Below are positions 8,858-18,094 of a DNA stretch of 64,000 bases, in pieces. Numbering within the stretch: position 1 is the stretch's first letter; each line of letters begins with the position of its first letter. The DNA is from Ramlibacter tataouinensis (GTDB taxonomy: Bacteria > Pseudomonadota > Gammaproteobacteria > Burkholderiales > Burkholderiaceae_C), in contig NZ_CP010951.1 in NCBI RefSeq assembly GCF_001580455.1, forward strand, positions 2,815,001-2,879,000, read 5' to 3'. The notes under the pieces were generated by a model. That model was not told the DNA's origin, did no database searches, and worked only from the letters and a program-made list of their open reading frames with translations. Both the position numbers and the translations under genes were made by a program.

Positions 8858-11800
8858 CTACGGGCGTGAACCGGGCGCGGCCCGGTCCCGCGGCGGCAGG
8901 TCGGCCAGCAGCGTCGTAAGCGCCTGGGGGTCCACGGGCTTGACGAGGTGCGCGTCGAAACCGGCCTCGGCGGATTTCCGCCGGTCCTCGTCCTGGCCCC
9001 ATCCGGTCAGCGCCACCATCACCGTGTTCTTGCCCCACGCCGTTTCGCGCATGCGCCGCGCCGCGTCGTAGCCATTCAGCTTGGGCAGGCCGATGTCCAG
9101 CAGCACGACGTCGGGCCGGAAGGTCGCCGCTGCCTCCAGTGCTTCGAGACCATCATGCGCCAAATGCGTCTCATGGCCGCTGAGCTGCAACAGCTGGGCG
9201 AGCGAGGCTGCCGCATCCCGGTTGTCGTCGACCACAAGGATGCGGCGCGGGGGGGCGGTAGTTTCGCCGCCCTCGTCCCCCGCCGGTTCCCGCGTGTCAA
9301 CGCCGGCTGCCGCCATCGGAATGCGCACGACGAACTCGCTGCCCAGGCCGAGGCCATCGCTGTGGACCTGCACGGTTCCGCCGTGGAGATCGACCAGGGT
9401 CTTCACGAGTGTGAGGCCGATGCCCAGGCCGCTGCCGGAGCGCTCCAGTGAATGGTCGATCTGCATGAACATGTCGAAGACATTCGACAGGTGTTCGGCC
9501 GCGATCCCGATTCCGCTGTCGCGCACGCGGACCACGGCCGCGGCGCCTTCGCGCTCGACGACGACCCGGATGCTCCCTTTGTCGGTGTACTTGCAGGCGT
9601 TGCCGAGCAAATTGCCCGCGACCTGGGCGAGTCGCACCGCATCGCCACTGACGATCACCGGATGATCCGGCAGCGCCAGCGTCAGCTCGATGCCCTTGGC
9701 TGCACACGCGCCCTGCATTGTTTCGGCGGCGTCCCGCACGATGGAGACCAGGTCGACCGGCGCCATGCGCAACTCGACCTTGCCGCGGCTGACGCGACTT
9801 ATGTCGAGCAGATCGTCGATCAAACGCACCATCTGGCGCACTTGGCGTTCGATAACTTCCTGCGCTCCGCGTGCGGCTTCGCCGTCGGTGCCCGCCATGC
9901 GCATGATTCGCAGCTCATTGCGGATGGGGCCCAGCGGGTTGCGCAGCTCGTGCGCCAACATCGCCAGGAATTCGTTCTTGTGCCGGTCGGCCTCGACCAG
10001 TTCGTCGGCCAGGGCTTGCAAACGCTCTTCGCTCTGGCGCAGCGCCTCCTCGGCGCGCTTGTGCTCGGTCACATCGCGCGCGATGTTGGACGTGCCGACG
10101 ACAGCCCCGCCGGCGTCGTGCAGCGGTGACACCGTCAGCGCAATGTCGACCAGGCTGCCGTCCTTGCGCCGGCGTACGGTCTCGTAGTGCTCGACCACCT
10201 CGCCGCCCCGGATGCGCCGGAGGATCTGCGCCTCCTCGTCGAGATGGTCGTCGGGAATGAGCCGGATCACCGGCTGCCCGACCAACTCCGTGGCGGTGTA
10301 GCCAAAAAGTTTCTCCGCGCCGCTGTTCCAGCTCGTGATGATGCCGTTCAGGTCGTTGCTGATGATGGCGTCCTTGGAGTACGTGACGATGGCCGCTAGT
10401 TGCGCCATGGCCGCCTGCGCCTGCTTGCGTTCGGTGATGTCCTCGATGGCCAGCAGGATCAGCGCCGGACTGCGGTCGTCCGGTTGCAGCAGCCGCCGAG
10501 CGTTGATCTGCATGGTGCGCCGTCCGAGGTGCTCGAACGTGTGCTCCACCTCGTAGTCGTCGATCTTGTTATCGCGCGGCAGCAGCGCGGCCAACAGCCG
10601 GCGCAGTTCGGGGATGTCCCATTGGCCGTTACCCAACTCATACAGCAGCCGGCCTTCGGTCTCTTCCGGCTTGACCTGGAAGCCGCGGTAGAACGACTCG
10701 CTCGCCATCTGCACCCGCTGCTCGGCGTCGAGCACGAGCAATGGCTCGCGCACCGTGGCCACGATGCTCGCGGTGAAGTCGTGGGCGCGCCTAAGAACTT
10801 CGATGTCGACCAGCATCACCACCACGCCGTCGATGTGGTTGTCGAGCGTGCGGTACGGGCGCAGGCGCATCGCGTAGCGGTTGCCGCGCTGATCCCGCAC
10901 CTCCAGCTCGCGGGAGGTCACGGTTTCCAGCACCTCGGCGAGCAGCGGCTCCAGCTCGGGCAGGTCGACCAAGCCGAGCTTGATGTGGGCCAGTGGCCGC
11001 CCGATGTCGCCGGGCACCAGGTTGAGCAGCTTCTCGGCCGCCGGCGTGAAACGGCGCACACGCAGGTCGGGGCCGACCAGCACGATGGGCATGTTCACGC
11101 TGCCGAGCACGTTGACGAGGTCGTTGTTGAGGCGGTTCAGCTCGGCGTTGCGGCTGTTCAGCTCGTCGTTAAGGGTGACGAGCTCCTCGTTGCTCGACTG
11201 GATTTCCTCCTTCGAGGTTTCCAGCTCCTCGTTGATGCTCTGCAGCTCCTCGTTGGCCGACTGGATCTCCTCGCTCGAGGACTGCAGCTCCTCGTTGGCG
11301 GCGTCCTGCTGCTCGATCACCGACTGCAGGTACTCGCGCGTGGCGGCCAGCTCACGCGTCAGACGGGCGTTGTCGGCGTCGACGTCGGCCGTTGCCGGCG
11401 CGGGGGCCGGCGCCGCCACGCCCTCGGTAGCAGGCGGCCGGCCGCGCTCGTCGAACAGCACCAGAAAACCGCCGCCGTTCTTGGGTGCCCCGTCCGCGCC
11501 TTCGTTGCCTTTGATCGGTATCACCTCGACGGTGACCTCGCGCCAGCCGTCGTGCGCCTTCACGCGCAGGTTCTCCTCGCGCGTGGCCGCGCCCGACTTT
11601 TCGGCGCGCAACACCGCCGCGCGCACGCCCACCAGCAGTCCCTCGCGCAGCATTTTGTCCAGGTTCAGCGTCGCCTTGCCGGGTGCCGGTGCGAGGTAGG
11701 GGCTGGTGTCGCCGCGGTACTGCAGGATCTCGAGCTCGGCCGAAACCAGCACGCTGGGCGGCGCGAAGCGGTTTAGCAGCAGCCGGTCGGCGTCGCGGTT

Positions 11801-13360
11801 CAGCTCGGGCCCCGGGCCGGTCAGTCGCGGCACCGTTGGGAGGAAGGGCGCACGCGACGCTGCGCCGTGCTGCAGCGGCAGGCGCGGGGCATGCGGGCCG
11901 GGCTTGCGGGCGTAAATCCTCTGCTTGGCGTCCAGCGGCTCGAACAGGGTGCGAAAGCCGCCAATCGTCTCCGACGTGCCGAGCCACAGGAAGCCCGAGG
12001 GCTCGAGCGCGTAGTGCAGCGTCGGCAACAGCTTCTGCTGCAGCGCTGGCTCCAGGTAGATCAGCAGGTTGCGGCAGGTGACGAGGTCCAGGCGAGAGAA
12101 CGGCGGATCGGCCAGCACGTTGTGGCGCGAGAACACGCAGGCGTCGCGGATCGACTTGGCAATGCGGTAGTGGCCGTCCACCTCGACGAAGAAGCGGCGC
12201 AGCCGCTCGGGTGACACTTCCTGTGCGATATCCTTCGGGTAAATGCCGGCGCGTGCGGTCTCCACGGCGCGCTCACTCAGGTCGGTCGCAAAGACCTGAA
12301 GCGGCACGCGGCCGCCCAGACTGTCGGCCACCTCAGTGAACGCTATCGCCACCGAGTAGGCCTCCTGGCCGGTCGAGCAGCCGAGCGTCCAGATGCGCAC
12401 CGCGCTGTGGTGGGCGCGGTTTTCCAGCAGGAGCGGGAACACTTTCTCCTTCAGCGCCTCGAAAGCCTCGGGGTTGCGGAAGAAGCTGGTCACGTTGATG
12501 AGGATGTCGCCGTACAGCGCCTGTAACTCGGCCGGGTCGCGCCGCAGCAGATCGGCGTAGGCGTCCAGGTTGTCGAGTCGCTGCAGCACCATGCGGCGCG
12601 TCACGCGGCGGTACAGGGTGCTGAACTTGTACTGGCTGAAGTCGACGCCAGTGTCGCGGTGCAGCAGCTGCAGCACGCGTTCCATGCCGTGCCGGCTTTC
12701 GCGCTCGCGCTGGTCGGACTCCGGCTGCGCGTAGGGATGGCGCGCGATGCGTACCAACTCGCGCGCGATCTGCTCGGGCGGCAGCATCATGTCCACGCAG
12801 CCGGAGGCGAAGGCGCTGTGCGGCATGCCCTCGTGCTGAGCCGTGTCGTCCTGCGCGAAGGTGATGCCGCCCTCGGCCTTGATGGCTTCGAGCCCCGCCG
12901 TGCCGTCGTTGGCACTGCCCGAGAGCACCACGCCGATGGCTTGGTGGCGCCGCTCCTCGGCCAGCGTGCGGAAGAACCGGTCAACCGGGTGGTGCGCGCC
13001 GCGGCCGCCCTGGCGCGGCAACAGCTGTAGGCGTCCGCCCTCGATGACCATGTCGCCCCCGGGCGGGATCACGTAAACGTGGTCGGGCTCGACTGCCTGC
13101 CCGTCGTGTACCTCCAGCACCGGCATGAGGGTCGCGCGTGACAGGATCTCGGCCAGCGCGCTCGCGTGCGTGGGCGACAGGTGCTGCACCAGCACGAAAG
13201 CCATGCCGGTGTCTGGCGGGAGCGCCGTCAGAAGATGTGTGAAGGCTTCCAGGCCGCCGGCCGAGGCGCCGACGCCCACGATAGGAAAGGTCGCGCCATC
13301 GGCCCGCTGGTCAGGGGCGGGCGCGGTATCCGTATCCTGCGGACGGTGCTTCTCTGGCAT
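8858..13360 (-). CDS. Giant CheB-CheR-PAS-histidine kinase-receiver fusion protein
   Basis: 1500 residues. In order: CheB methylesterase domain (about 20-210) with catalytic residues visible in GVGASAGGLEAF, VQHLSP and VLSGSANDGTAGL; CheR methyltransferase domain (about 225-490) with INVTSFFRNPEAFE and the SAM loop LGCSTGQEAYSVAI; a linker; a heptad coiled coil (about 670-760) rich in NEELQS/EEIQS repeats; three PAS segments (about 760-1105); HisKA with FLAMLAHELRNPLGP near 1135; HATPase with GSGLGIGLTLVKTLV; and a C-terminal receiver with Asp in VVLLDIGLPKLNG. The CheB part lacks its usual N-terminal receiver. Such fusions are thought to link methylation-type chemistry to phosphorelay but are poorly understood. 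No other chemotaxis gene is nearby. The ATG at 13360 has AAGG upstream and is preferred to the in-frame TTG at 13390. Confidence 0.93.
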   Translation of the reverse strand: MPEKHRPQDTDTAPAPDQRADGATFPIVGVGASAGGLEAFTHLLTALPPDTGMAFVLVQHLSPTHASALAEILSRATLMPVLEVHDGQAVEPDHVYVIPPGGDMVIEGGRLQLLPRQGGRGAHHPVDRFFRTLAEERRHQAIGVVLSGSANDGTAGLEAIKAEGGITFAQDDTAQHEGMPHSAFASGCVDMMLPPEQIARELVRIARHPYAQPESDQRERESRHGMERVLQLLHRDTGVDFSQYKFSTLYRRVTRRMVLQRLDNLDAYADLLRRDPAELQALYGDILINVTSFFRNPEAFEALKEKVFPLLLENRAHHSAVRIWTLGCSTGQEAYSVAIAFTEVADSLGGRVPLQVFATDLSERAVETARAGIYPKDIAQEVSPERLRRFFVEVDGHYRIAKSIRDACVFSRHNVLADPPFSRLDLVTCRNLLIYLEPALQQKLLPTLHYALEPSGFLWLGTSETIGGFRTLFEPLDAKQRIYARKPGPHAPRLPLQHGAASRAPFLPTVPRLTGPGPELNRDADRLLLNRFAPPSVLVSAELEILQYRGDTSPYLAPAPGKATLNLDKMLREGLLVGVRAAVLRAEKSGAATREENLRVKAHDGWREVTVEVIPIKGNEGADGAPKNGGGFLVLFDERGRPPATEGVAAPAPAPATADVDADNARLTRELAATREYLQSVIEQQDAANEELQSSSEEIQSANEELQSINEELETSKEEIQSSNEELVTLNDELNSRNAELNRLNNDLVNVLGSVNMPIVLVGPDLRVRRFTPAAEKLLNLVPGDIGRPLAHIKLGLVDLPELEPLLAEVLETVTSRELEVRDQRGNRYAMRLRPYRTLDNHIDGVVVMLVDIEVLRRAHDFTASIVATVREPLLVLDAEQRVQMASESFYRGFQVKPEETEGRLLYELGNGQWDIPELRRLLAALLPRDNKIDDYEVEHTFEHLGRRTMQINARRLLQPDDRSPALILLAIEDITERKQAQAAMAQLAAIVTYSKDAIISNDLNGIITSWNSGAEKLFGYTATELVGQPVIRLIPDDHLDEEAQILRRIRGGEVVEHYETVRRRKDGSLVDIALTVSPLHDAGGAVVGTSNIARDVTEHKRAEEALRQSEERLQALADELVEADRHKNEFLAMLAHELRNPLGPIRNELRIMRMAGTDGEAARGAQEVIERQVRQMVRLIDDLLDISRVSRGKVELRMAPVDLVSIVRDAAETMQGACAAKGIELTLALPDHPVIVSGDAVRLAQVAGNLLGNACKYTDKGSIRVVVEREGAAAVVRVRDSGIGIAAEHLSNVFDMFMQIDHSLERSGSGLGIGLTLVKTLVDLHGGTVQVHSDGLGLGSEFVVRIPMAAAGVDTREPAGDEGGETTAPPRRILVVDDNRDAAASLAQLLQLSGHETHLAHDGLEALEAAATFRPDVVLLDIGLPKLNGYDAARRMRETAWGKNTVMVALTGWGQDEDRRKSAEAGFDAHLVKPVDPQALTTLLADLPPRDRAAPGSRP

Positions 13361-13392
13361 TGGCCTTCGACGAGGGCTGCTCCGCGGCAAGC

Positions 13393-13409
13393 GGTACAGT
13401 GACTGTACC
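13393..13409. promoter_or_regulatory. 17-base perfect palindrome upstream of the hybrid kinase
   Basis: GGTACAG, TGA, CTGTACC: two perfect 7-base arms, beginning 33 bases upstream of the kinase start codon. The location suits a repressor operator overlapping the promoter or leader. The half-site order (ACAG then CTGT) is the reverse of a LexA box, so SOS control is not suggested. Confidence 0.5.
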
Positions 13410-13604
13410 CCCGGCCGGGGGCGTGTGGGCGCGCAGGCACAACCAATGCTGTCGGACGCCGCGTGTCGCGGTCGTGCACGGTCGTCCCCCTCTGGCGCGC
13501 CCGACGGACCTTAGTTCGTCAATTCACGCTGTACCTCGGGTCGGAATAGAACCTGCCGGAAACGAGGCTCGGCAGCGCGCCTCTTACAACACCTGAGCGG
13601 CATC

Positions 13605-14897
13605 CTAGTGCGAAGTCGTCGACTGAGGAATGCCGTTGATGGTCAGTACGTTGTTCAAGGGTTCGTTGGTCAGGTCGGCGGCGCAGGGCCCGATAAATGG
13701 GTCCGTGGCGGGATGGTCAAACTTTGCGCCAGCGAACACGCCGCCGCGATCGTCGATCGAATAGGTCGCACCATGGAGGTATTGGCACCGACTCAGGGGC
13801 GCCGTGGGTATGCCTAACGTGGTCTGCAGCCGCGTGAACGAGATCACTGTGGGGAAGCCTGTGCTGCCGCTCACGGCGTTGTCCCGGAACGTGAGATCGA
13901 GAGTGCCGGTGAAGGAGCGGGGGTCGCAGACATTGTCGTCCGGGGGAATCAACCGGAACGTGAAGCCGGCGTCCAGGGCAATTCCGGTGAAGTTGCCCAC
14001 GATCCGATTGTCCCGGACATCCGCTGTGACATGACCGTTGTCGATGTCGTGGATGGGGTCATCTTGGCTCTTGACGGTGATGCGAAGCCCGAACCCTTGG
14101 GCCGAGAATGCGCTGCCGCTGAGGTCGTTGTTGCGGACCGTGGCGTTGAGCTGGTTGCCCGAATAGAGAGTTCCGTCGCTGGTTCCGGAAAGAAAGACGC
14201 CCCCATTGCCATGTCCGACAGAGCGGTTGTCGTGGAATGTGACATTAGCCGGAGAGGCCGCCGAGCCGCCTCGCACGATGACGCCTGCCGTAAGACCGCG
14301 CACAAAGTTGCCGCCCAATTCGCCGGACGAGGCGTTGGTCAGGACGCCAATGCCCCGAGTCGGCTGGGGTAGCGTGGTGGATCCGACGAACACGCTACTC
14401 CTAATCGTGAAGTCCTGGACTCCGGTGAGATGCATGATGTCGCCCATTCCCGGTCCCGCCTCGAAGGTCAGTTGCCGTATGTCGATGGGCGAAATCGTCT
14501 GACCGTTATTGGCTCCGATAGAGACCAGCCGATTCGCGCCCAGCGCGGCGGTACCCACAATGCGCGATTCGGTTTGGGGATCGGCGCCGGTGGGAAAACC
14601 ATCTGAGTCTGTGAGCATCCTGTTGGACCCGCGCAGGATCATCCCTTTTTGGATGACCAGGGTCGCGGACACGGGATAACGTCCGGCCGCAACCTCGATG
14701 GTGGGTGTTTCCGAAAGCCCGTTGGCGTAGGCGACCGCCGTCTCGATCGAATTGAATGGCGCTTGGTTACTTCCGTCGCCGCCCGGCGGGGCGTTGATGT
14801 CGACAAACACCTTCTGGGCGAAGGCAATGGAAGCCAAGCCGAACGCAACCGTTAAGCACAGCGCGCGGCCCAGCCTTGTCAAAGAACCTGTCTTCAT
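13605..14897 (-). CDS. Secreted right-handed parallel beta-helix protein
   Basis: 430 residues with a clear signal peptide (MKTGSLTRLGRALCLTVAF, cleavage after SIAFA near residue 25). The mature protein opens with VFVDINAPPGGDGSNQAPF and AVAYANGLSETPTIEVAAGR, the usual entry of DUF1565/pectate-lyase-like helices, and continues with repeats rich in Asn ladders and short strands (VRNNDLSGS, VRDNRIVGN, TFRDNAVSG). Such folds bind or cleave polysaccharides, but no catalytic residues of a known lyase were recognised. Start 14897 has GGAGG at ideal spacing. It stands alone, more than 200 bases from its neighbours. Function unknown; secretion to the periplasm or beyond is well supported. Confidence 0.82.
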   Translation of the reverse strand: MKTGSLTRLGRALCLTVAFGLASIAFAQKVFVDINAPPGGDGSNQAPFNSIETAVAYANGLSETPTIEVAAGRYPVSATLVIQKGMILRGSNRMLTDSDGFPTGADPQTESRIVGTAALGANRLVSIGANNGQTISPIDIRQLTFEAGPGMGDIMHLTGVQDFTIRSSVFVGSTTLPQPTRGIGVLTNASSGELGGNFVRGLTAGVIVRGGSAASPANVTFHDNRSVGHGNGGVFLSGTSDGTLYSGNQLNATVRNNDLSGSAFSAQGFGLRITVKSQDDPIHDIDNGHVTADVRDNRIVGNFTGIALDAGFTFRLIPPDDNVCDPRSFTGTLDLTFRDNAVSGSTGFPTVISFTRLQTTLGIPTAPLSRCQYLHGATYSIDDRGGVFAGAKFDHPATDPFIGPCAADLTNEPLNNVLTINGIPQSTTSH

Positions 14898-15217
14898 GGG
14901 GACCTCCACGAAAGACGAAGCAATGGGGCTGGCGCCATCCCCGTGAGCCGAGGCACAGCGCTTGGGCACCCACCGGAGCGGCACACATTACTCCGTCATC
15001 GAAGCCCGGGGAAGGCTGGATGGACAGACATGTGCTCGCTGTTCGCGGCTTGGATGGGCCTGGCGCAAGAGATTTCATCAACGCAGCGTCATAGGTCAGT
15101 TCAGAAATCGCGCTAGGTTACGCGGACGGGTCGTGGGCACCGGCTGTGCCGAGCGTGCGCCGGATGAAACAGGGTCCATTTGCTTCGAGCCATACGGTGA
15201 AGTGGTCCGAGCCACCT
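14898..15217. other. Intergenic region with no recognised gene
   Basis: 320 bases between the beta-helix start and the lipoprotein stop, both on the minus strand. It should carry the beta-helix promoter and the lipoprotein 3' end. No coding frame with a credible start or hairpin terminator was seen. Confidence 0.4.
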
Positions 15218-16282
15218 TCACCACGCCGCTCGAACGAACGTGGTTTGTCCTGTCAATGCTTTTGCTTGCAAGGCGGCCAGTCTTCTTGCGTGCTCGACAA
15301 GCGCTGCCCGGAGCGCCTCGCTACCTGCTGGCGAATCGTGTGGCAGTGCAAGTCCGATAGTCCCACTTTGACAGGTCTCGAAATAACGAGTCGCCGCCTT
15401 GTCCCGTTGAATCAACGACCTCGCACAGAGAATCAATCTCTGCTCTCCCAGCTTCGAGTCCAGCAGCGCGATCCGCGAAATACCGGCTTGAAGATTCCCA
15501 GCTGATGATGTCGACGTCGACTTGCCGTCTTGCTCGGGCTCGCGGTGCTCCACCGCGCCGTTGACCAAGGGCACTTTCCACCCCAGCGCCTGGTTCAAAG
15601 CCGAAACATAGGCATCATCCCACGCGGAACCTCCTTCCATCACCACGCTCGCAAGCCATTTCTCATGTTGTTCCCGGGACAAAACTGTCGCTCTTTCCTT
15701 GGGCAGAGGGGGAATGCTGATCGCGGCCTGCGCGGACCCGTCGTCGGTGGGTTTCGCTGCCGAATTCGCGCCGCTTTCGGTCTCTGATCGCTTCTGCATC
15801 TGCGGCGCTTCACTCGCGTTCTCAGTGTTTGGTGCGGGTTTTGCATCGGGCACCTTCGACAGTTCGATTGCGGCGAAATACGGCAAACTAATTGCAAAGA
15901 ACGGCAGCATGACTGCCGGCGAAGCATAGGCAGCGTAGAAGATCAGACATTTGAATGTATTGAGAATTGGCGCACATGGATCGTCGCTAGCCTTGGGCGG
16001 CGTTGATCCTTCCTTGTGAAAAACCACCATCTCGACGGTCCCGTCTGGCGGGATCGTCTGGCTATCAGCAAGCTCGCCGTAGACGATCTGAGCTTGCTGC
16101 AGTCGGTCGATTGGCGATAGCAGATCCACGGGGATCTGCATCTGTCGATCGAGGGGAGGGTGATTCTGTGTCTGTTGATCTGCAGGAGGACGATGCGCGC
16201 AGCCACCGAACAGAGTTAGACATGCGGCGGCAAGTGAAATGCCTTGCAGTACGCGAAGCCTGGTTCTCACTGAATTCCTCAC
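15218..16282 (-). CDS. Hypothetical lipoprotein
   Basis: 354 residues. The N-terminus has a lipoprotein signal ending in the lipobox LFGGC (Cys near residue 28), so it should be lipid-anchored. A hydrophobic stretch follows at about residues 112-140 (CLIFYAAYASPAVMLPFFAI), unusual for a lipoprotein and possibly a membrane hairpin. The middle is low-complexity and polar (about 150-205), and the last 130 residues hold scattered Cys and a small conserved-looking domain. No known family was recognised. It is 314 bases from the AgmX-like gene and separated from it by a hairpin, so it is probably not part of that operon. Codon use looks like its neighbours. Confidence 0.7.
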   Translation of the reverse strand: MRNSVRTRLRVLQGISLAAACLTLFGGCAHRPPADQQTQNHPPLDRQMQIPVDLLSPIDRLQQAQIVYGELADSQTIPPDGTVEMVVFHKEGSTPPKASDDPCAPILNTFKCLIFYAAYASPAVMLPFFAISLPYFAAIELSKVPDAKPAPNTENASEAPQMQKRSETESGANSAAKPTDDGSAQAAISIPPLPKERATVLSREQHEKWLASVVMEGGSAWDDAYVSALNQALGWKVPLVNGAVEHREPEQDGKSTSTSSAGNLQAGISRIALLDSKLGEQRLILCARSLIQRDKAATRYFETCQSGTIGLALPHDSPAGSEALRAALVEHARRLAALQAKALTGQTTFVRAAW

Positions 16283-16596
16283 TTCAACGGCAGCCGTCTA
16301 AGCACGCGTTGAAATGTCTGAAGTGATGCAAGCGAGTCAATTGGGCCTCCAGCGACAATCGGCGTGCGCATAGCACCCGAGCGTGCCACCAACTGAGGCA
16401 TTTGCCTAGTGTGCCCTCTCACGGCAAAGGTTTGCGTCGGCTGAAGTCCATGTGCCCGCCGGCTTGACATGGCGCCACACAGGTTCAGCGCCAGCGACTT
16501 CTTCCGCAGCGCCAAGAGCCATCCCGCGGCTTCCGCGCCCTCGCCTCGGCCGGGCGTCTCCCGCGAGCGGGAGAGCCGGAACTGGACGTCGGCGGA
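16283..16596. other. Intergenic region downstream of the envelope-machine operon
   Basis: 314 bases without a credible gene. It contains the terminator-like hairpin at 16556-16573 and must hold the promoter of the lipoprotein gene. Nothing else was recognised. Confidence 0.4.
16556..16573 (-). terminator. Hairpin after the AgmX-like gene
   Basis: TCTCCCG, loop CGAG, CGGGAGA: a perfect 7-bp stem starting 24 bases past the stop of the last gene of the ExbB/ExbD operon. No U-run follows, so termination is inferred from position and stem strength only. Confidence 0.45.
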
Positions 16597-18072
16597 TCAA
16601 GCAGCCGGCAGGAAGTCGATCGGATAGACGATCGTGATCGACGGCACGCCTTGCTTTGCACCGAAGTCGAACTTCAGCACGCGTTCAACGACGTCGGCGG
16701 ACAGCGCCGGGGAGGCGAGATCCGTCGACTTCACCGCGCACGCGGACACGCGTCCATCGGGCTCGATGGTCAGGCGCAGCACCATCTTGCCGCGCAGGCT
16801 GGGGTCGTTGCGCAATTCGCGGTTGTAGATTCGATAGAGCGCGGCCTTGTAGCGGTCGAAGACGATCTGGATCTCCTCGTCGGTCCGGGACGGCGCGGCG
16901 CCATGGCTCAACGGGCGAGCATCCGCCATCGCGGCGCCGGTGCCGCTCTGCACGCGCGCCACGTTGACGCCACCGCCCGCGATGCGGCCACCGCCACGGC
17001 CGCCTCCGGGGCCGGTGCCGGTGCCGCCGCCTCCGGTGCCCGTGCCACCACCGCCTGCTCCGCCCCCGCCATCGCCGTCGCGGCTGATCGCAGCCACGTT
17101 GATGCCGCCGCTGCCGCCGCTCACCTGGGACGTGATGAGCGAACGCGTCGTCGCCGTTCCGGCTGCGATTTGCCCGGTGTTCGAGACCGCGCCTTCCGCG
17201 CCCACCTTGGCGGGCCCGGGACTGTCGAGCAGGCCGGCAAATTGGTGCTGGTGCGCCAGCACGCCCTTGCTCTGCGCCGAAGCACGCGCCGCCTGTTGCG
17301 TATCGGCGGCGGCCGGAGCGGGTGAGGGCGAGTTGTCCGTCGATGCCTGCCGCGTCGGCTGCTGGTTTCTGGCATTGGCCGCCGTGGTTCTGTCGGTCGA
17401 CTTGTCCTGCCGCTTGTCCTGCGGCTTTGGCGGCTCCTCCTTCTTCTTGACGACGAGCTGCGCCACGTGCTCGGGAATGAACGCCTCCTGCTTGGCCACA
17501 TGGCCGGGCTTGAAGAAGAAGATGAGCGGACCGCAGGACACGGAGATGAGCAGGCTCGCCAGGAGCACCTTGCGGTAGCGCCGGTCGTCCTCACCGTTGC
17601 GGGACCACGGCATGACCAACGGCCGGTATGGAATCTCGGCGGGATCGCGAAATACCTCGAACTCGTGGCGGAGGTTCTCAGTCTCCTCCTCGATGTCGAC
17701 CAGCTCGCTGTTGAGGCCGCGAAGGTTGTCGGTCTCGACGTTGATCTCGGACTGGACCTGGTGGCGCTGGACCTCGATGGCCGTGACCTTCTCCTCGAAC
17801 GCGGCAATGTGCCCGCGCACCCGATGCAGCTGGTCGTCGGGTTGATACCGCGTGGTCTCGCGGTTCCAGAAGAGGTCGACTGCCCCTGCGGCATCGAGCT
17901 CGCGCAGGGAGTCCAGGATCGTGCCGAGCAGTTGGTACTTGCGCCGCTGGCTCAGGCAGCCGTCGAGCTCGGCGTCGAGCCCGGCAAGTCGCCGCTCGAG
18001 CCCATCCAGGGCGCGGCTGACCCTCTCGATGCCGAGAGTTTGCTCTTGCAGTGACAGGGTTGATGTATTCAC
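16597..18072 (-). CDS. AgmX/GltJ-like TonB-type energy transducer
   Basis: 491 residues. Residues 1-150 are charged and predicted coiled coil with no signal peptide, so this part is cytoplasmic. One membrane segment lies near 170-190 (KVLLASLLISVSCGPLIFFF). The periplasmic part has a Lys/Pro/Gln-rich linker, a Gly-rich run (about 335-375) and a C-terminal domain (about 395-490) resembling the AgmX/PglI C-terminal and TonB families (VLRLTIEPDGRVSACAVKST, KFDFGAKQGVPSITIVYPID). Such proteins carry force from an ExbB/ExbD channel across the periplasm. The start is GTG at 18072, 22 bases after the ExbD stop. It is the last gene of the operon. Assignment to the AgmX group is by motif and neighbours; partner and role are inferred. 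Confidence 0.82.
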   Translation of the reverse strand: MNTSTLSLQEQTLGIERVSRALDGLERRLAGLDAELDGCLSQRRKYQLLGTILDSLRELDAAGAVDLFWNRETTRYQPDDQLHRVRGHIAAFEEKVTAIEVQRHQVQSEINVETDNLRGLNSELVDIEEETENLRHEFEVFRDPAEIPYRPLVMPWSRNGEDDRRYRKVLLASLLISVSCGPLIFFFKPGHVAKQEAFIPEHVAQLVVKKKEEPPKPQDKRQDKSTDRTTAANARNQQPTRQASTDNSPSPAPAAADTQQAARASAQSKGVLAHQHQFAGLLDSPGPAKVGAEGAVSNTGQIAAGTATTRSLITSQVSGGSGGINVAAISRDGDGGGGAGGGGTGTGGGGTGTGPGGGRGGGRIAGGGVNVARVQSGTGAAMADARPLSHGAAPSRTDEEIQIVFDRYKAALYRIYNRELRNDPSLRGKMVLRLTIEPDGRVSACAVKSTDLASPALSADVVERVLKFDFGAKQGVPSITIVYPIDFLPAA

Positions 18073-18094
18073 AGCGGACGGGCCCCGTTTGTCT

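Noticed and set aside
13393..13409. LexA (SOS) box upstream of the hybrid kinase
   Set aside because: The LexA consensus is CTGT, 8 bases, ACAG; here the half-sites are in the opposite order with a 3-base spacer.
16930..17060. Short tandem repeats or CRISPR-like array near the Gly-rich coding stretch
   Set aside because: The repetition is explained by Gly/Thr codons in the AgmX-like linker; there are no regular spacers.
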